From contig CAMHEL010000001.1 of NCBI GenBank assembly GCA_946184125.1, positions 24,905 through 88,904 on the forward strand: a DNA stretch of 64,000 nt, read 5' to 3'. A program made the position numbers and the translations under genes. This document shows, piece by piece, positions 9,009 through 18,737 of this stretch (positions within the stretch are counted from its first letter, which is position 1; every line of letters begins with the position of its first letter). Origin of the DNA: an uncultured Prevotellaceae bacterium. Lineage in GTDB: Bacteria > Bacteroidota > Bacteroidia > Bacteroidales > Bacteroidaceae. A model generated the notes under the pieces. That model made no database searches, was not told the DNA's origin, and saw only the letters and a list, made by a program, of their open reading frames with translations.

Positions 9009-9305
9009 TCACCATGAGAGAAGCCGAGCAAAGAAGCCTTTCTTGCGTGAGTGCGAACTCTTGCGTCCGCCACCATAGCGGTTGTATAGCTTCAGAATGA
9101 GCAATATACCATCGAACACGCTTGCACCGGTTGTCATAAAAGCACTCAGGCGCTTGGATGGAGCCTGGCTTTTGGGCTTGTGGAACAGACTGTCCCATTG
9201 TGTTTTCATAGAAAGACTGTCGCGGTCGAGATCCTCTTTCAAGGCCTGCTTACGGGCCCGGATGTCATCGAGCGACTTATAATGTAACAAAGGTTGGGTG
9301 GGCAT
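9009..9305 (-). CDS. Small hypothetical protein, downstream of holin-like and YtxH-like genes
   Basis: Short ORF in an apparent three-gene operon; basic C-terminus with one hydrophobic stretch. Confidence 0.6.
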   Translation of the reverse strand: MPTQPLLHYKSLDDIRARKQALKEDLDRDSLSMKTQWDSLFHKPKSQAPSKRLSAFMTTGASVFDGILLILKLYNRYGGGRKSSHSRKKGFFARLLSW

Positions 9306-9314
9306 ACGTGACTT

Positions 9315-9662
9315 CTAATTTAGTAATATGTCTGCAAGAAAGCGCACCAAGGGCTTCTCTATCCATTTGCGACGGTTGTACACAAAAAGGATGAGCAACA
9401 ATAAATAGATGCCGGCAACTATCAGGAATGCCCCGACTGTTCCCACAAGATGCGACAATGCGTAGGCGAGGGCGAAAGAAATGTAGATGAGCATCAGAAC
9501 TACCAACAGAAGGGCAACCAACGTGACGGCGGCAAGCGTAAGAAGCCTCACCACCTTCTCGATGATGTCCAACTTGATGTATTCCGACTTCACGCCCACA
9601 TAGCGCTTCGCCGACTCTACCAATTGGGCTATCGTCTCTATATTGTCGTCACTGGAAATCAT
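9315..9662 (-). CDS. Phage-holin-family-like membrane protein
   Basis: Two long transmembrane segments (LLTLAAVTLVALLLVVLMLIYISFALAYALSHLVGTVGAFLIVAGIYLLLLILFVY). Confidence 0.75.
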   Translation of the reverse strand: MISSDDNIETIAQLVESAKRYVGVKSEYIKLDIIEKVVRLLTLAAVTLVALLLVVLMLIYISFALAYALSHLVGTVGAFLIVAGIYLLLLILFVYNRRKWIEKPLVRFLADILLN

Positions 9663-9677
9663 CCTTCAGACGATTTT

Positions 9678-9893
9678 TTAATCCTCGCCTGTGGCGACGT
9701 CCTTCAGGTCGTCCACAAGGTCTTCCATGTCCTTGCGGCTGATGTTGATGTTGTGCTTCTTCAGAAAGTCTGACACCGTGTCGGCAAGACGTGTGCGGGT
9801 GTCGGTCCCCTTCTCGGGAGCCATGAGAATGCCAAGGGCTGCGCCAGCAAGGGCACCGCCAATGAAAGCGCCAATGTAACTAAGCTGTTTCAT
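9678..9893 (-). CDS. YtxH-domain protein
   Basis: FIGGALAGAALGILMAPEKGTDTRTRLADTVSDFLKK. Confidence 0.85.
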   Translation of the reverse strand: MKQLSYIGAFIGGALAGAALGILMAPEKGTDTRTRLADTVSDFLKKHNINISRKDMEDLVDDLKDVATGED

Positions 9894-10158
9894 AATGTTG
9901 ATGGTTGATAATTAAACTTGAAAGATTAAGTCGTGTGAGGGGCCTTTGGGGCTACCTCCGCTTTTCGAAAGCAAATATAGCAATTCTTTTTCAATTGAAC
10001 CCACTTTTCAATGTCTTTTTTTGTTAAAAATGTTGTATTTTGTTAGTTTAACAAACTTTATAGCCTTTTTCGGTCGTTTTTTAGCCGAATTTGTGTAATT
10101 TCGCACTTGAAATAGAATTATGTGTAAATATCATCATCAATTACCAATCTTTTAACAA

Positions 10159-10659
10159 ATGAAGAAGTATCTCGTTATCTGCGCAGGGCTGTGTGTAGCT
10201 CTGGCATTCAGTAGCTGCAAGTCGAAGGAGAGCGCATACCGCAAGGCTTACGACAAGGCAAAAGCCCAGGATGCAGCCGTCACCGAAAACACCAACTACG
10301 ACGACACACCCGTTGTCACTCCGTTCGTTGACACGCCCGTCGCTGACAACAACGCAACAACTAACAACAACAATTACGAAAACGAGTCTGTACGCTCGGA
10401 GAACCTCACCGTGGTCAACGGCTCTGGTCTTAAGGCTTACAGCGTCGTCGTTGGCTCCTTCTCTGTCAAGTCGAATGCCGAGAACCTCGTGTCAAGGCTC
10501 CGCTCACAGGGCTACGACGCTCAGCTGGCATACAATTCTGCACGCGACATGTACCGTGTCGTTGCAACAACCTTCGCTGAGAAGGGACGTGCCGTGCAGA
10601 GCCGCAACCAGCTGCGCAACACCTATCCCGACGCTTGGCTGCTCTATTACGGCTATTAA
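10159..10659 (+). CDS. SPOR-domain lipoprotein
   Basis: Lipobox ALAFSSCKSK; C-terminal SPOR-like YSVVVGSFSVKSNAENLVSRLRSQGYDAQLAYN...YRVVATTF. Confidence 0.85.
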   Translation: MKKYLVICAGLCVALAFSSCKSKESAYRKAYDKAKAQDAAVTENTNYDDTPVVTPFVDTPVADNNATTNNNNYENESVRSENLTVVNGSGLKAYSVVVGSFSVKSNAENLVSRLRSQGYDAQLAYNSARDMYRVVATTFAEKGRAVQSRNQLRNTYPDAWLLYYGY

Positions 10660-10665
10660 TACGTC

Positions 10666-11082
10666 GTGGCGAGAATACTGGCCATCGACTATGGCAGAAA
10701 ACGCACCGGACTGGCAGTCACCGACCCCCTGCAGCTCATAGCCGGGGGGTTGGCGACTGTTTCTACTGCAACGCTCATGGACTGGTTGCGTGACTATCTG
10801 CAGCGCGAGGAGGTGGAAATGGTCGTCGTGGGGGAACCGAAACAGACCAACGGACAGCCCAGCGAGAACTGGAAAAGAGTGAAGCAGTTTGTCGCACAAT
10901 TCAGAAAGGCTTTCCCGAACATCTCCGTTGCTCTCTACGACGAGCGATTCACATCGGTACTCGCACATCAGGCCATGATTGACGGCGGGTTGCGAAAAAA
11001 AGCCCGACAGGACAAGGCACTCGTCGACGAGATTAGTGCCACTATTATTTTGCAGAGTTTTTTGGAATCGAGAAGGAAATGA
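10666..11082 (+). CDS. ruvX: Holliday junction resolvase-like RuvX/YqgF
   Basis: RILAIDYGRKRTGLAVTDPL, VVVGEPKQTNGQPSE, YDERFTSVLA, GTG start. Confidence 0.9.
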   Translation: MARILAIDYGRKRTGLAVTDPLQLIAGGLATVSTATLMDWLRDYLQREEVEMVVVGEPKQTNGQPSENWKRVKQFVAQFRKAFPNISVALYDERFTSVLAHQAMIDGGLRKKARQDKALVDEISATIILQSFLESRRK

Positions 11083-11642
11083 TACTACCTATTTATATTT
11101 ATGGGCAAAACGTGCTCAGGAAAGTGGCGGAGGACATCCCCGCCGACTACCCCGGTCTCAATGAGTTTGTCGATAACCTCTGGGAAACTCTTGCCGATTC
11201 TGAGGGGATAGGTCTTGCCGCACCACAGGTGGGCAAGGATGTCCGCGTGGTGGTAATCGACCTTGACCTCCTTGCTGAGGATATGCCTGAGTACAAGGGG
11301 TTCAAGAAGGCATTCATCAACCCGCATATTCTGGAGTACGACGAGAGCGAAACCGACACCATGGAGGAGGGATGCCTCAGTCTGCCGGGTATTCACGAGA
11401 AGGTGACACGACCCACACGCATCAAGGTGCGCTACGAGGACATCGACAGACAGGTGCATGAAGAGTGGGTGGGGGGATACCTCGCACGGGTCATGCAGCA
11501 TGAGTTCGACCACCTCGAAGGAAAGGTTTTCATCGACCGCATCTCACCGTTCCGCAAAACGATGATAAAAAGCCGCCTTAAGGCTCTCCTGCAGGGGCGT
11601 TACAGCTGCTCCTACAAGACCAAGGCTGCCCTGAGGAAATAG
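11079..11642 (+). CDS. def: Peptide deformylase
   Basis: GIGLAAPQVG, EEGCLSLPGI, MQHEFDHLEGKVF. Confidence 0.95.
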   Translation: MILPIYIYGQNVLRKVAEDIPADYPGLNEFVDNLWETLADSEGIGLAAPQVGKDVRVVVIDLDLLAEDMPEYKGFKKAFINPHILEYDESETDTMEEGCLSLPGIHEKVTRPTRIKVRYEDIDRQVHEEWVGGYLARVMQHEFDHLEGKVFIDRISPFRKTMIKSRLKALLQGRYSCSYKTKAALRK

Positions 11643-11647
11643 TTGAC

Positions 11648-13618
11648 ATGCTCACCAGGGCTCTCCTCTTCTTGATGGCACTTCTGCCACTCAGAGCGTC
11701 TGCACAGTTCAATGTCGACAGACTGATTATGAGTGGCAGAAGTGCCTTGTATTATGAGGACTATGTGCTCGCCATACAGCATTTCAACAGGGCCATCGCA
11801 TCCAAACCATACCGATACGAACCGTGGTTCTACAGAGGGGTGGCTAAATTCTACCTCGACGACTTCGCTGGGGCTGAGGACGACTGCACCGAGGCCCTCA
11901 ACCTCAACCCTTACGTCACGGGCATCTACGAACTGCGGGGACTTTGCCGCATCAGGGAGAGCAAATACCAGGAGGCCATCGAAGACTACGACAGGGCGCT
12001 GAAGGATGAACCGTCGGCACAGAACTTCTGGTTCAACAGGGCGCTATGCCGCATCGAACTGAAAGACTATGAGCGGGCACAGCTCGAACTCGACACCATC
12101 ATCCAGAAATGGGGCAAATATGCCAGGGCATACACCGTAAAGGCTGGCGTCTGTCTCATGCAGGCCGACACCACCGCTGCGGCGACATGGCTCGACAAGG
12201 CACTCAAAATCGACCCCTACGACTGGGAGTCGTGGCTCACAAGGGCGAGCATCAGCCTGTCAAGGTCGAACTGGAAGGAGGCTGATGAACAACTGGGGCA
12301 GGTCATACATCTCAAACCGCAGATGGTGAGCTGCTATGTCAACAGGGCTCTCGCACGGCTCAACACCAACAACCTCAGAGGGGCCATGGCGGATTACGAC
12401 ACTGCCATCGACCTCGACCCCGACAACTTCCTCGCCCACTACAACCGTGGACTGCTCCGTGTGCAGGTGGGCGACGACAACCGGGCCATTGAGGATTTCA
12501 ACTATGTGGTGAGCATGGAGCCAAAGAACATCATGGCCATCTACAACCGGGCGCTGCTGCTCCATAAAACGGGTGACCTCAGAGGGGCCATACGCGACTA
12601 CACACGGGTGCTCGAGGAGTTTCCTAATTTCTGGACCGGTCTCTACCGGCGCGCCGACTGCTACCGACGCCTGGGCATGACCAACCAGGCCGAGAACGAC
12701 GAGTTCAAGGTCTTCAAGGCGCAGATGGACAAACACATCGGCATTCAGCCACGGTGGTCGAGAAACCAGGTGAGCCAGACGAGGAAGAAGAGCGAGATTG
12801 ACTTCGACAAGTACAACCATGTCGTGGTGGAGGACGAGGAGCCCGTCATGGAGCATGAGTATGAGAGCGTCTACAGGGGCAAGGTGCAGAACCGCAAGGT
12901 GGACCTCGACCAGATGCCGATGTACGTTCTCTCGTTCATGCCTTATGCTAATGTCGTCAAGGGCTACCAGGTCTTTGATGCCGAGGTGGAGGCGTTCAAC
13001 CAGAAATCAAAACCTCTTCAGAGGGTCTATCTCACTTGCAACCCCGCTTCGCTCAGCGAACAGCAGACGAAGAAGGTCTTCGCGCTGACCGATTCGCTCA
13101 CCACACTCATCCTCGATTCACGCGACGTGCAGGTCACCAAATATCTCCTCCTCCAGCGTGCCGTCGCCTATTCCGTCGTGCAGAACTATGGCGACGCCAT
13201 CGACGACCTTACCACCTGCATAGGCATCGACTCCACCCTCGTGCTCGCCTACTGGCAGAGAGGGGTATGCGAGGCGGCCATGAATGAGTTCAACAGCTCG
13301 CAGGGAACTGACTCGAAAATCAAGGGAGCCAGCGCCCTCTACGACCTCAACCGGGCCATCGCTCTCGAGACTGACAATGCCTATATCTATTACGATAGGG
13401 GCAACCTCCACTACATGCAGGGCGACTATGCCGAGGCCATCGACGATTACTCGAAGGCCATCGCGGCCAATCACAACATGGCGGAGGCCTACTACAACCG
13501 CGGCCTGGCTTATATCCACACCAATGAGAGGAAGAAAGGCATCGCCGACCTCAGCAAGTCGGGAGAACTGGGACTGTATGGCGCATACAGCATGATTAAG
13601 AAGTTCTCGAAGCCTTAA
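11648..13618 (+). CDS. TPR repeat protein, secreted
   Basis: Signal peptide; many TPR motifs (AIQHFNRAIASKPYRYEPWFYRGVAKFYLDDFAGAEDDC...). Confidence 0.9.
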   Translation: MLTRALLFLMALLPLRASAQFNVDRLIMSGRSALYYEDYVLAIQHFNRAIASKPYRYEPWFYRGVAKFYLDDFAGAEDDCTEALNLNPYVTGIYELRGLCRIRESKYQEAIEDYDRALKDEPSAQNFWFNRALCRIELKDYERAQLELDTIIQKWGKYARAYTVKAGVCLMQADTTAAATWLDKALKIDPYDWESWLTRASISLSRSNWKEADEQLGQVIHLKPQMVSCYVNRALARLNTNNLRGAMADYDTAIDLDPDNFLAHYNRGLLRVQVGDDNRAIEDFNYVVSMEPKNIMAIYNRALLLHKTGDLRGAIRDYTRVLEEFPNFWTGLYRRADCYRRLGMTNQAENDEFKVFKAQMDKHIGIQPRWSRNQVSQTRKKSEIDFDKYNHVVVEDEEPVMEHEYESVYRGKVQNRKVDLDQMPMYVLSFMPYANVVKGYQVFDAEVEAFNQKSKPLQRVYLTCNPASLSEQQTKKVFALTDSLTTLILDSRDVQVTKYLLLQRAVAYSVVQNYGDAIDDLTTCIGIDSTLVLAYWQRGVCEAAMNEFNSSQGTDSKIKGASALYDLNRAIALETDNAYIYYDRGNLHYMQGDYAEAIDDYSKAIAANHNMAEAYYNRGLAYIHTNERKKGIADLSKSGELGLYGAYSMIKKFSKP

Positions 13619-13805
13619 ACTTCTGCTTGCCTGTTCTCTTCTCGCGGCACTTTGGACGGTTTTTTATCCCGAATAATCGGATTGGGGAAGTCACGGCAAT
13701 TCTCTCAAATTCTTCAATTCGTGAGAAAAAGGCGACGTTTTATTTTGTCCTTCGCCGCTCTTTCATTACCTTTGCCGACAATTCACAAATAGTTGTATAA
13801 TTTGT

Positions 13806-15773
13806 ATGAAAATCAACATCACTTTCCCCGATGGCACCGTGCGTGAGTATGAGCAGGGTGTGACTGGGCTTCAGATTGCAGAGAGCATCTCGCCGGCTCT
13901 CGCCCGCAACGTTGTATCTTGCGGTGTCAATGGTGAGACTGTAGAACTCAACAGACCCATACTCGGCGATGCAACCATCGCTCTCTACAAGTTCGACGAT
14001 GAAGAGGGCAAGCACACCTTCTGGCACACCAGTGCACACCTGCTTGCCGAAGCGCTCAAACAGCTCTATCCTGGCATACAGTTCGGATTCGGACCTGCCG
14101 TGGAGAATGGCTTCTTCTATGATGTCATGCCCAAGGAGGGGGACGTCATCTCTGAGAACGACCTGCCGAAGATTGAGGCACGCATGATGGAACTGGCCAA
14201 GAAGGACGAGGCCGTGGTGAGGCGCGACATCTCGAAGGCCGACGCGCTCAACGAGTTCGCTGCCGACGGACAGACCTACAAATGCGAGCACATCGAGCAG
14301 GACCTCGAGGATGGCACCATCTCAACCTACACTCAGGGCGACTTCACCGACCTCTGCCGTGGCCCGCACCTCATGTCGACAGGGGCCATCAAGGCCATCA
14401 AAATCACCAGCGTGGCTGGAGCTTTCTGGAGAGGCGACGCCAAGCGAGAGCAGATGACACGCATCTATGGCATCTCCTTCCCTAAGAAGAAGATGCTCGA
14501 CGAGTATCTCGTCATGCTCGAGGAAGCTAAGAAGCGCGACCACAGAAAGATTGGAAAGGAGATGGAACTGTTCATGTTCTCTGAGCGAGTGGGAAAGGGA
14601 CTGCCCATCTGGCTGCCCAAAGGAACCGACCTGAGACTCAGACTTCAGGACATGCTGCGCAAAATCCAGAAACGCTTCGGATACCAGGAGGTCATCACAC
14701 CGCATATCGGCAGCAAGAACCTCTATGTCACTTCAGGGCATTACGCCCACTACGGCAAGGACTCCTTCCAGCCCATACACACACCAGAGGAGGACGAGGA
14801 GTATATGCTCAAACCGATGAACTGCCCCCACCACTGCGAGGTCTTCGCCATGAAGCCACGCTCATACAAGGACCTGCCTCTGCGCATCGCTGAGTTCGGT
14901 ACCGTATACCGCTACGAGAAGAGCGGCGAACTGCACGGTCTCACACGCGTCCGCTCATTCACACAGGACGACGCACATATCTTCTGCCGTCCCGACCAGG
15001 TGAAGGGGGAGTTCCTCAGGGTGATGGACATCATACAGGCGGTGTTCAAAATCTTCAATTTCGATAATTTCGAGGCTCAGATATCTCTCCGCGACCCCAA
15101 GGACACCGAGAAATACATCGGCAGCGATGAGGTGTGGGCTGAGAGCGAACAGGCCATCATCGACGCTTGCAAGGAGAAAGGGCTCGACGCACGCATCGAG
15201 TACGGCGAGGCCGCTTTCTATGGACCGAAACTCGACTTCATGGTGAAGGATGCCATAGGACGCAGGTGGCAGTTGGGAACCATCCAGGTGGACTACAACC
15301 TGCCGCAGCGCTTCAAACTGGAGTATGTCGCCGAGGACAACTCGCGACAGACACCGGTGATGGTGCACCGTGCTCCCTTCGGCTCGATGGAGCGATTTAC
15401 CGCCGTACTGGTGGAGCACACCGCAGGGCATTTCCCACTCTGGCTCACACCCGACCAGGTGGCCATCCTACCCATCTCGGAGAATTTCAACGACTACGCA
15501 CAGTCCGTGGCACGCTACTTCGACAGCAAGGGCGTGAGGGCAACCATCGACGACCGAAACGAGAAAATCGGCCGCAAAATACGTGACAACGAACTCAAAC
15601 GTGTGCCCTACATGGTCATCGTGGGAGAAAAGGAGGCTGCCGAGGGACTGGTGTCGATGCGCAAACAAGGTGGTGGCGAACAGGCCAGCATGACCATGGA
15701 GGCCTTCGCTGAACGCATCAACAACGAGGTCGCTATGATGCTTGAGGCCACCAACATCACTCCCAACGACTAA
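13806..15773 (+). CDS. thrS: Threonyl-tRNA synthetase
   Basis: TGS domain, [50 protein letters not shown]. Confidence 0.97.
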   Translation: MKINITFPDGTVREYEQGVTGLQIAESISPALARNVVSCGVNGETVELNRPILGDATIALYKFDDEEGKHTFWHTSAHLLAEALKQLYPGIQFGFGPAVENGFFYDVMPKEGDVISENDLPKIEARMMELAKKDEAVVRRDISKADALNEFAADGQTYKCEHIEQDLEDGTISTYTQGDFTDLCRGPHLMSTGAIKAIKITSVAGAFWRGDAKREQMTRIYGISFPKKKMLDEYLVMLEEAKKRDHRKIGKEMELFMFSERVGKGLPIWLPKGTDLRLRLQDMLRKIQKRFGYQEVITPHIGSKNLYVTSGHYAHYGKDSFQPIHTPEEDEEYMLKPMNCPHHCEVFAMKPRSYKDLPLRIAEFGTVYRYEKSGELHGLTRVRSFTQDDAHIFCRPDQVKGEFLRVMDIIQAVFKIFNFDNFEAQISLRDPKDTEKYIGSDEVWAESEQAIIDACKEKGLDARIEYGEAAFYGPKLDFMVKDAIGRRWQLGTIQVDYNLPQRFKLEYVAEDNSRQTPVMVHRAPFGSMERFTAVLVEHTAGHFPLWLTPDQVAILPISENFNDYAQSVARYFDSKGVRATIDDRNEKIGRKIRDNELKRVPYMVIVGEKEAAEGLVSMRKQGGGEQASMTMEAFAERINNEVAMMLEATNITPND

Positions 15774-15794
15774 GAGTAATAGTGGACTTGAACT

Positions 15795-15838
15795 AAAGAG
15801 GGTGTGTAAGATGAAAATTCTTATACACCCTTCTTTTT
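15795..15838 (+). terminator. Terminator downstream of thrS
   Basis: aaagaGGGTGTGTAAG...CTTATACACCCttcttttt hairpin with U-tract. Confidence 0.75.
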
Positions 15839-15903
15839 GGAACCCTATGGTCACATCTTGGTAAATAACAGGATACGGAACACTGGTTCTCAAACATATT
15901 TCG

Positions 15904-15961
15904 TACCTTTGCAGACACAAAATTCCATCCTCTTGCGGATAGTGAGAGGATGGTCTTGTGT
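15904..15961 (+). promoter_or_regulatory. TACCTTTG -7 box followed at the likely TSS by a long two-part hairpin leader of the PAP2 gene
   Basis: TACCTTTG 15904-15911; ACACAA...CCATCCTCT-loop-AGAGGATGG..TTGTGT (15915-15961). Confidence 0.55.
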
Positions 15962-15996
15962 TACAAGAGAGTTGACATTAGAATAATAAGTAAAAA

Positions 15997-16884
15997 ATGA
16001 ATTTGAAGATGAAAAGATTTCTTTTTCTGGCCGTGGCTTTTGTGCTTTGCGGCATTGTAAATGTTCAGGCTGCAGGCGACGAGAAGAATGGACACGCGTA
16101 TTTTACAAAGGCTCAATTGCCAAATATGGCGAACATCCTGCCAGCACCGCCGGAGTTTGAGTCCGCAAGGTTCGTGGCCGACCAGTCGCAGTATCTATGG
16201 GGGAAGTTGATGCGTCTCGACGAAGAGCGTTGTGCACAAGCCAAACGTGACGCTGTGTATAGCATGGCTACGATCATCGAGGAGTTTGGAGGCATCTTTG
16301 GCCTGGAGATAACCAAGGAGGATACTCCTGAGATTTACAGCATCCTGCAGGATGTCTGTGCTTCCTGCGACAGTATCTACTCCGACGCGAAGGCTCACTT
16401 CAACCGCATGCGCCCGTATGCATATTACAACGAGGGCACCATCGTGCCTGAAAAGGAAGAGAAGCACCGAAACGAGGGCTCGTACCCCTCCGGTCACACC
16501 GTACTGGGATGGACGTCGGCATTATTGCTGGCAGATATCAACACCTCTCCGGAGGCTATGGAAGGACTGCTGACCCGTGGATATGAGTTTGGGCAAAGCA
16601 GGGTCATCGCGGGTTACCACTGGCAGAGCGACGTGGATGCAGGACGATTGGCTGGTACTGTGCTTTACCAGATGATTCGCAACCATGAGCGTTTCATCGG
16701 ACAACTGGCCAGGGCACGTGCCGAGTTTGCCGAGAAAACGGGCAAATTGTCTAATGTGGTCAACACCCCCAGTGCCATGCAGCACGAGGGCTCTGCCAAA
16801 GTCTATCGCATCGATGGCACGCCCGTCACCGACGGCGCGAAAGGCATCGTGATTGCCAACGGGCAGAAAGTGGTCAGGAGATAG
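15997..16884 (+). CDS. PAP2 / class A acid phosphatase-like secreted protein
   Basis: Signal peptide; GSYPSGHTVLGWTSALLLADI and GQSRVIAGYHWQSDVDAGR phosphatase motifs. Confidence 0.9.
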   Translation: MNLKMKRFLFLAVAFVLCGIVNVQAAGDEKNGHAYFTKAQLPNMANILPAPPEFESARFVADQSQYLWGKLMRLDEERCAQAKRDAVYSMATIIEEFGGIFGLEITKEDTPEIYSILQDVCASCDSIYSDAKAHFNRMRPYAYYNEGTIVPEKEEKHRNEGSYPSGHTVLGWTSALLLADINTSPEAMEGLLTRGYEFGQSRVIAGYHWQSDVDAGRLAGTVLYQMIRNHERFIGQLARARAEFAEKTGKLSNVVNTPSAMQHEGSAKVYRIDGTPVTDGAKGIVIANGQKVVRR

Positions 16885-16887
16885 ACC

Positions 16888-17056
16888 TTGAGGGCAGAGG
16901 TAATTCATTATTATCGGCCGAAGCAAATTACCTCTGCCCTCAATGCCGAAGCAAATTACCTCTGCCCTCAATGCCGAAATAAATTACCTCTGCCCTCAAT
17001 GCCGAAGTGAATTACCTCTGCCCTCAATGCCGAAACAAATTACCTCTGCCCTCAAT
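16888..17056. repeat. Five tandem 28-bp units (16917-17056) preceded by one inverted arm (16888-16905)
   Basis: gccgaaNNNaattacctctgccctcaat x5 at 16917, 16945, 16973, 17001, 17029; inverted ttgagggcagaggtaatt at 16888. Confidence 0.95.
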
Positions 17057-17116
17057 GCATATGTCTAAACTCTCAAACTCCTAAACTCCTAAACTCCCCA
17101 AAAAACTCCTAAAAAC

Positions 17117-18727
17117 CTAATATTCCGGGTTCTGCTTAATCTGCCCGTTGAGCGTGATGGCCCTTTCAGGTATGGGGAATACGGTGGTGTGGCGGTCGGC
17201 CTCTCCTTTGAGTTGTGGGCGCTGGTCGTAGGCACGGTGGTATCGGTCGAAGCGGATGAGGTCTTGGCGGCGCCATCCCTCCCAGTGCAGTTCCATGAGC
17301 CGCTCGTCGAGGATGTTGTCGAGTGTTGCCTTGCGGTATCCCATGCCTACGCGTTCGCGTACTTCATTGAGCTCTTCGTCGCCGTTCTCGCCTTTTCTCA
17401 CCTTGGCTTCAGCCTTCATCAGGAGCACGTCGGCATAGCGGAACAGGACGATGTCATTGTTTTGGAGAAGGCCACCGGAGTATGCTCTGCGGTCTTCCTC
17501 ATATTTCTTCATCCGGGCGCCGGCTGTCTTCTCATAGGGGGTGCTTGTAAGGTCGAGCTCCACCTCCAGCGGCTTATAGATTAGTGGAAGTCCATTGTCG
17601 AGAAGCACCTGGTTATTGTCAACATAGACATCGTCTGAATATAAGTTGAGCATAAAACGGGTGTCTTCGTCTTCGGTGTTGTAACCATAGGTGCGCACGG
17701 CACTCACTGTGGCGCAGATACCGTTTTCTGCACTCATGCCGAGAGCCTTGCCGTGGTTGTAGTGGCGTGAGCGCAAGAGGTTGGTGAAGACATTCGAGTA
17801 GAGGAACTTGTTCATGGGAATCGTAAAGATGTTCTCGCTTGAGTTTTCATTGTTGACCGAGAAATTCTGGACGTAGTCTTTCTCTAAACCGTAACCCGCA
17901 TAAGTCAACTTGTCGCACCAGTAGAGGCATGCGTCCCACGCGTTGAGCAGATGGCCTTCGCAGTCGAGCATGATGTCTGTTCCTGGTTCACGGTATTCAT
18001 CGGTCCAGTCATCGTATGTCCACACTTCGGCGTTGAGCGCCATCTTAGCGAGGATGAACCATGCCACGTGGCGTGTCATCCGACCGTAATATTCGCCTGG
18101 TAAATTGCTGAATTCGTCGGCGAGCAGAGGCAGTGCCTCGGTGAGCTTGTTCCAGATGTTGTTGAAAAGGGTGCTGCGGCTCACTTGGTTGGTCTCCTTG
18201 AGCAGGGTGGCGGCTGTGTCGAGGTAGGGCACTTGTCCGAAGAGGTCGATGAGGTAGAAGTAGTAGAGCGATCTCAGCGCACGGATTTCGGCTTTGTACC
18301 TCGAGAGCGTCCACTCGTTGAGCAGGCCGCTGTGCTCGTCGAGCTTGGCAAGAGCTTGATTGCACATCACGATGACTTTGTAGAGGTAGTCCCATGCACC
18401 TACAATGGGCTGTGTTCCCGGGGTGAATTTGTGGAGATAGAGCGACTGCCACAGTCCGCCGTCGAACCAGTCTCCGCCGCGTGTGGGTATCATGGCCTCG
18501 TCGGTGGTCAGTTCCGACAGGTCCCAGATGCCACGTGTCGTGCCTTGGAGACCTTGGGAGTCGCTGCTCCCGCCGATGTAGTTGTAAAGGTTGCCCACGG
18601 TGTTGTTGTAAAGGTCGCTGGCCGTGGCGAAAGTCTCGTGCTCGCTGAGCTGACTCCTTGGGTCCTCGTCGAGGCATGAGCTGAGCGAGAACAGTGCGAT
18701 GATGCTGATGATGATATTTCTTCTCAT
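17117..18727 (-). CDS. RagB/SusD-family outer membrane lipoprotein
   Basis: LSSCLDEDPRSQLSEHETF..., YRKATLDNILDERLMELHWEGWRRQDLIRFDRY, C-terminal FPIPERAITLNGQIKQNPEY. Confidence 0.93.
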   Translation of the reverse strand: MRRNIIISIIALFSLSSCLDEDPRSQLSEHETFATASDLYNNTVGNLYNYIGGSSDSQGLQGTTRGIWDLSELTTDEAMIPTRGGDWFDGGLWQSLYLHKFTPGTQPIVGAWDYLYKVIVMCNQALAKLDEHSGLLNEWTLSRYKAEIRALRSLYYFYLIDLFGQVPYLDTAATLLKETNQVSRSTLFNNIWNKLTEALPLLADEFSNLPGEYYGRMTRHVAWFILAKMALNAEVWTYDDWTDEYREPGTDIMLDCEGHLLNAWDACLYWCDKLTYAGYGLEKDYVQNFSVNNENSSENIFTIPMNKFLYSNVFTNLLRSRHYNHGKALGMSAENGICATVSAVRTYGYNTEDEDTRFMLNLYSDDVYVDNNQVLLDNGLPLIYKPLEVELDLTSTPYEKTAGARMKKYEEDRRAYSGGLLQNNDIVLFRYADVLLMKAEAKVRKGENGDEELNEVRERVGMGYRKATLDNILDERLMELHWEGWRRQDLIRFDRYHRAYDQRPQLKGEADRHTTVFPIPERAITLNGQIKQNPEY

Positions 18728-18737
18728 GGTGTGCGGG

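Noticed and set aside
16917-17056. CRISPR array
   Set aside because: The 28-bp units are contiguous with only a 3-nt variable site, no spacers, no cas genes.
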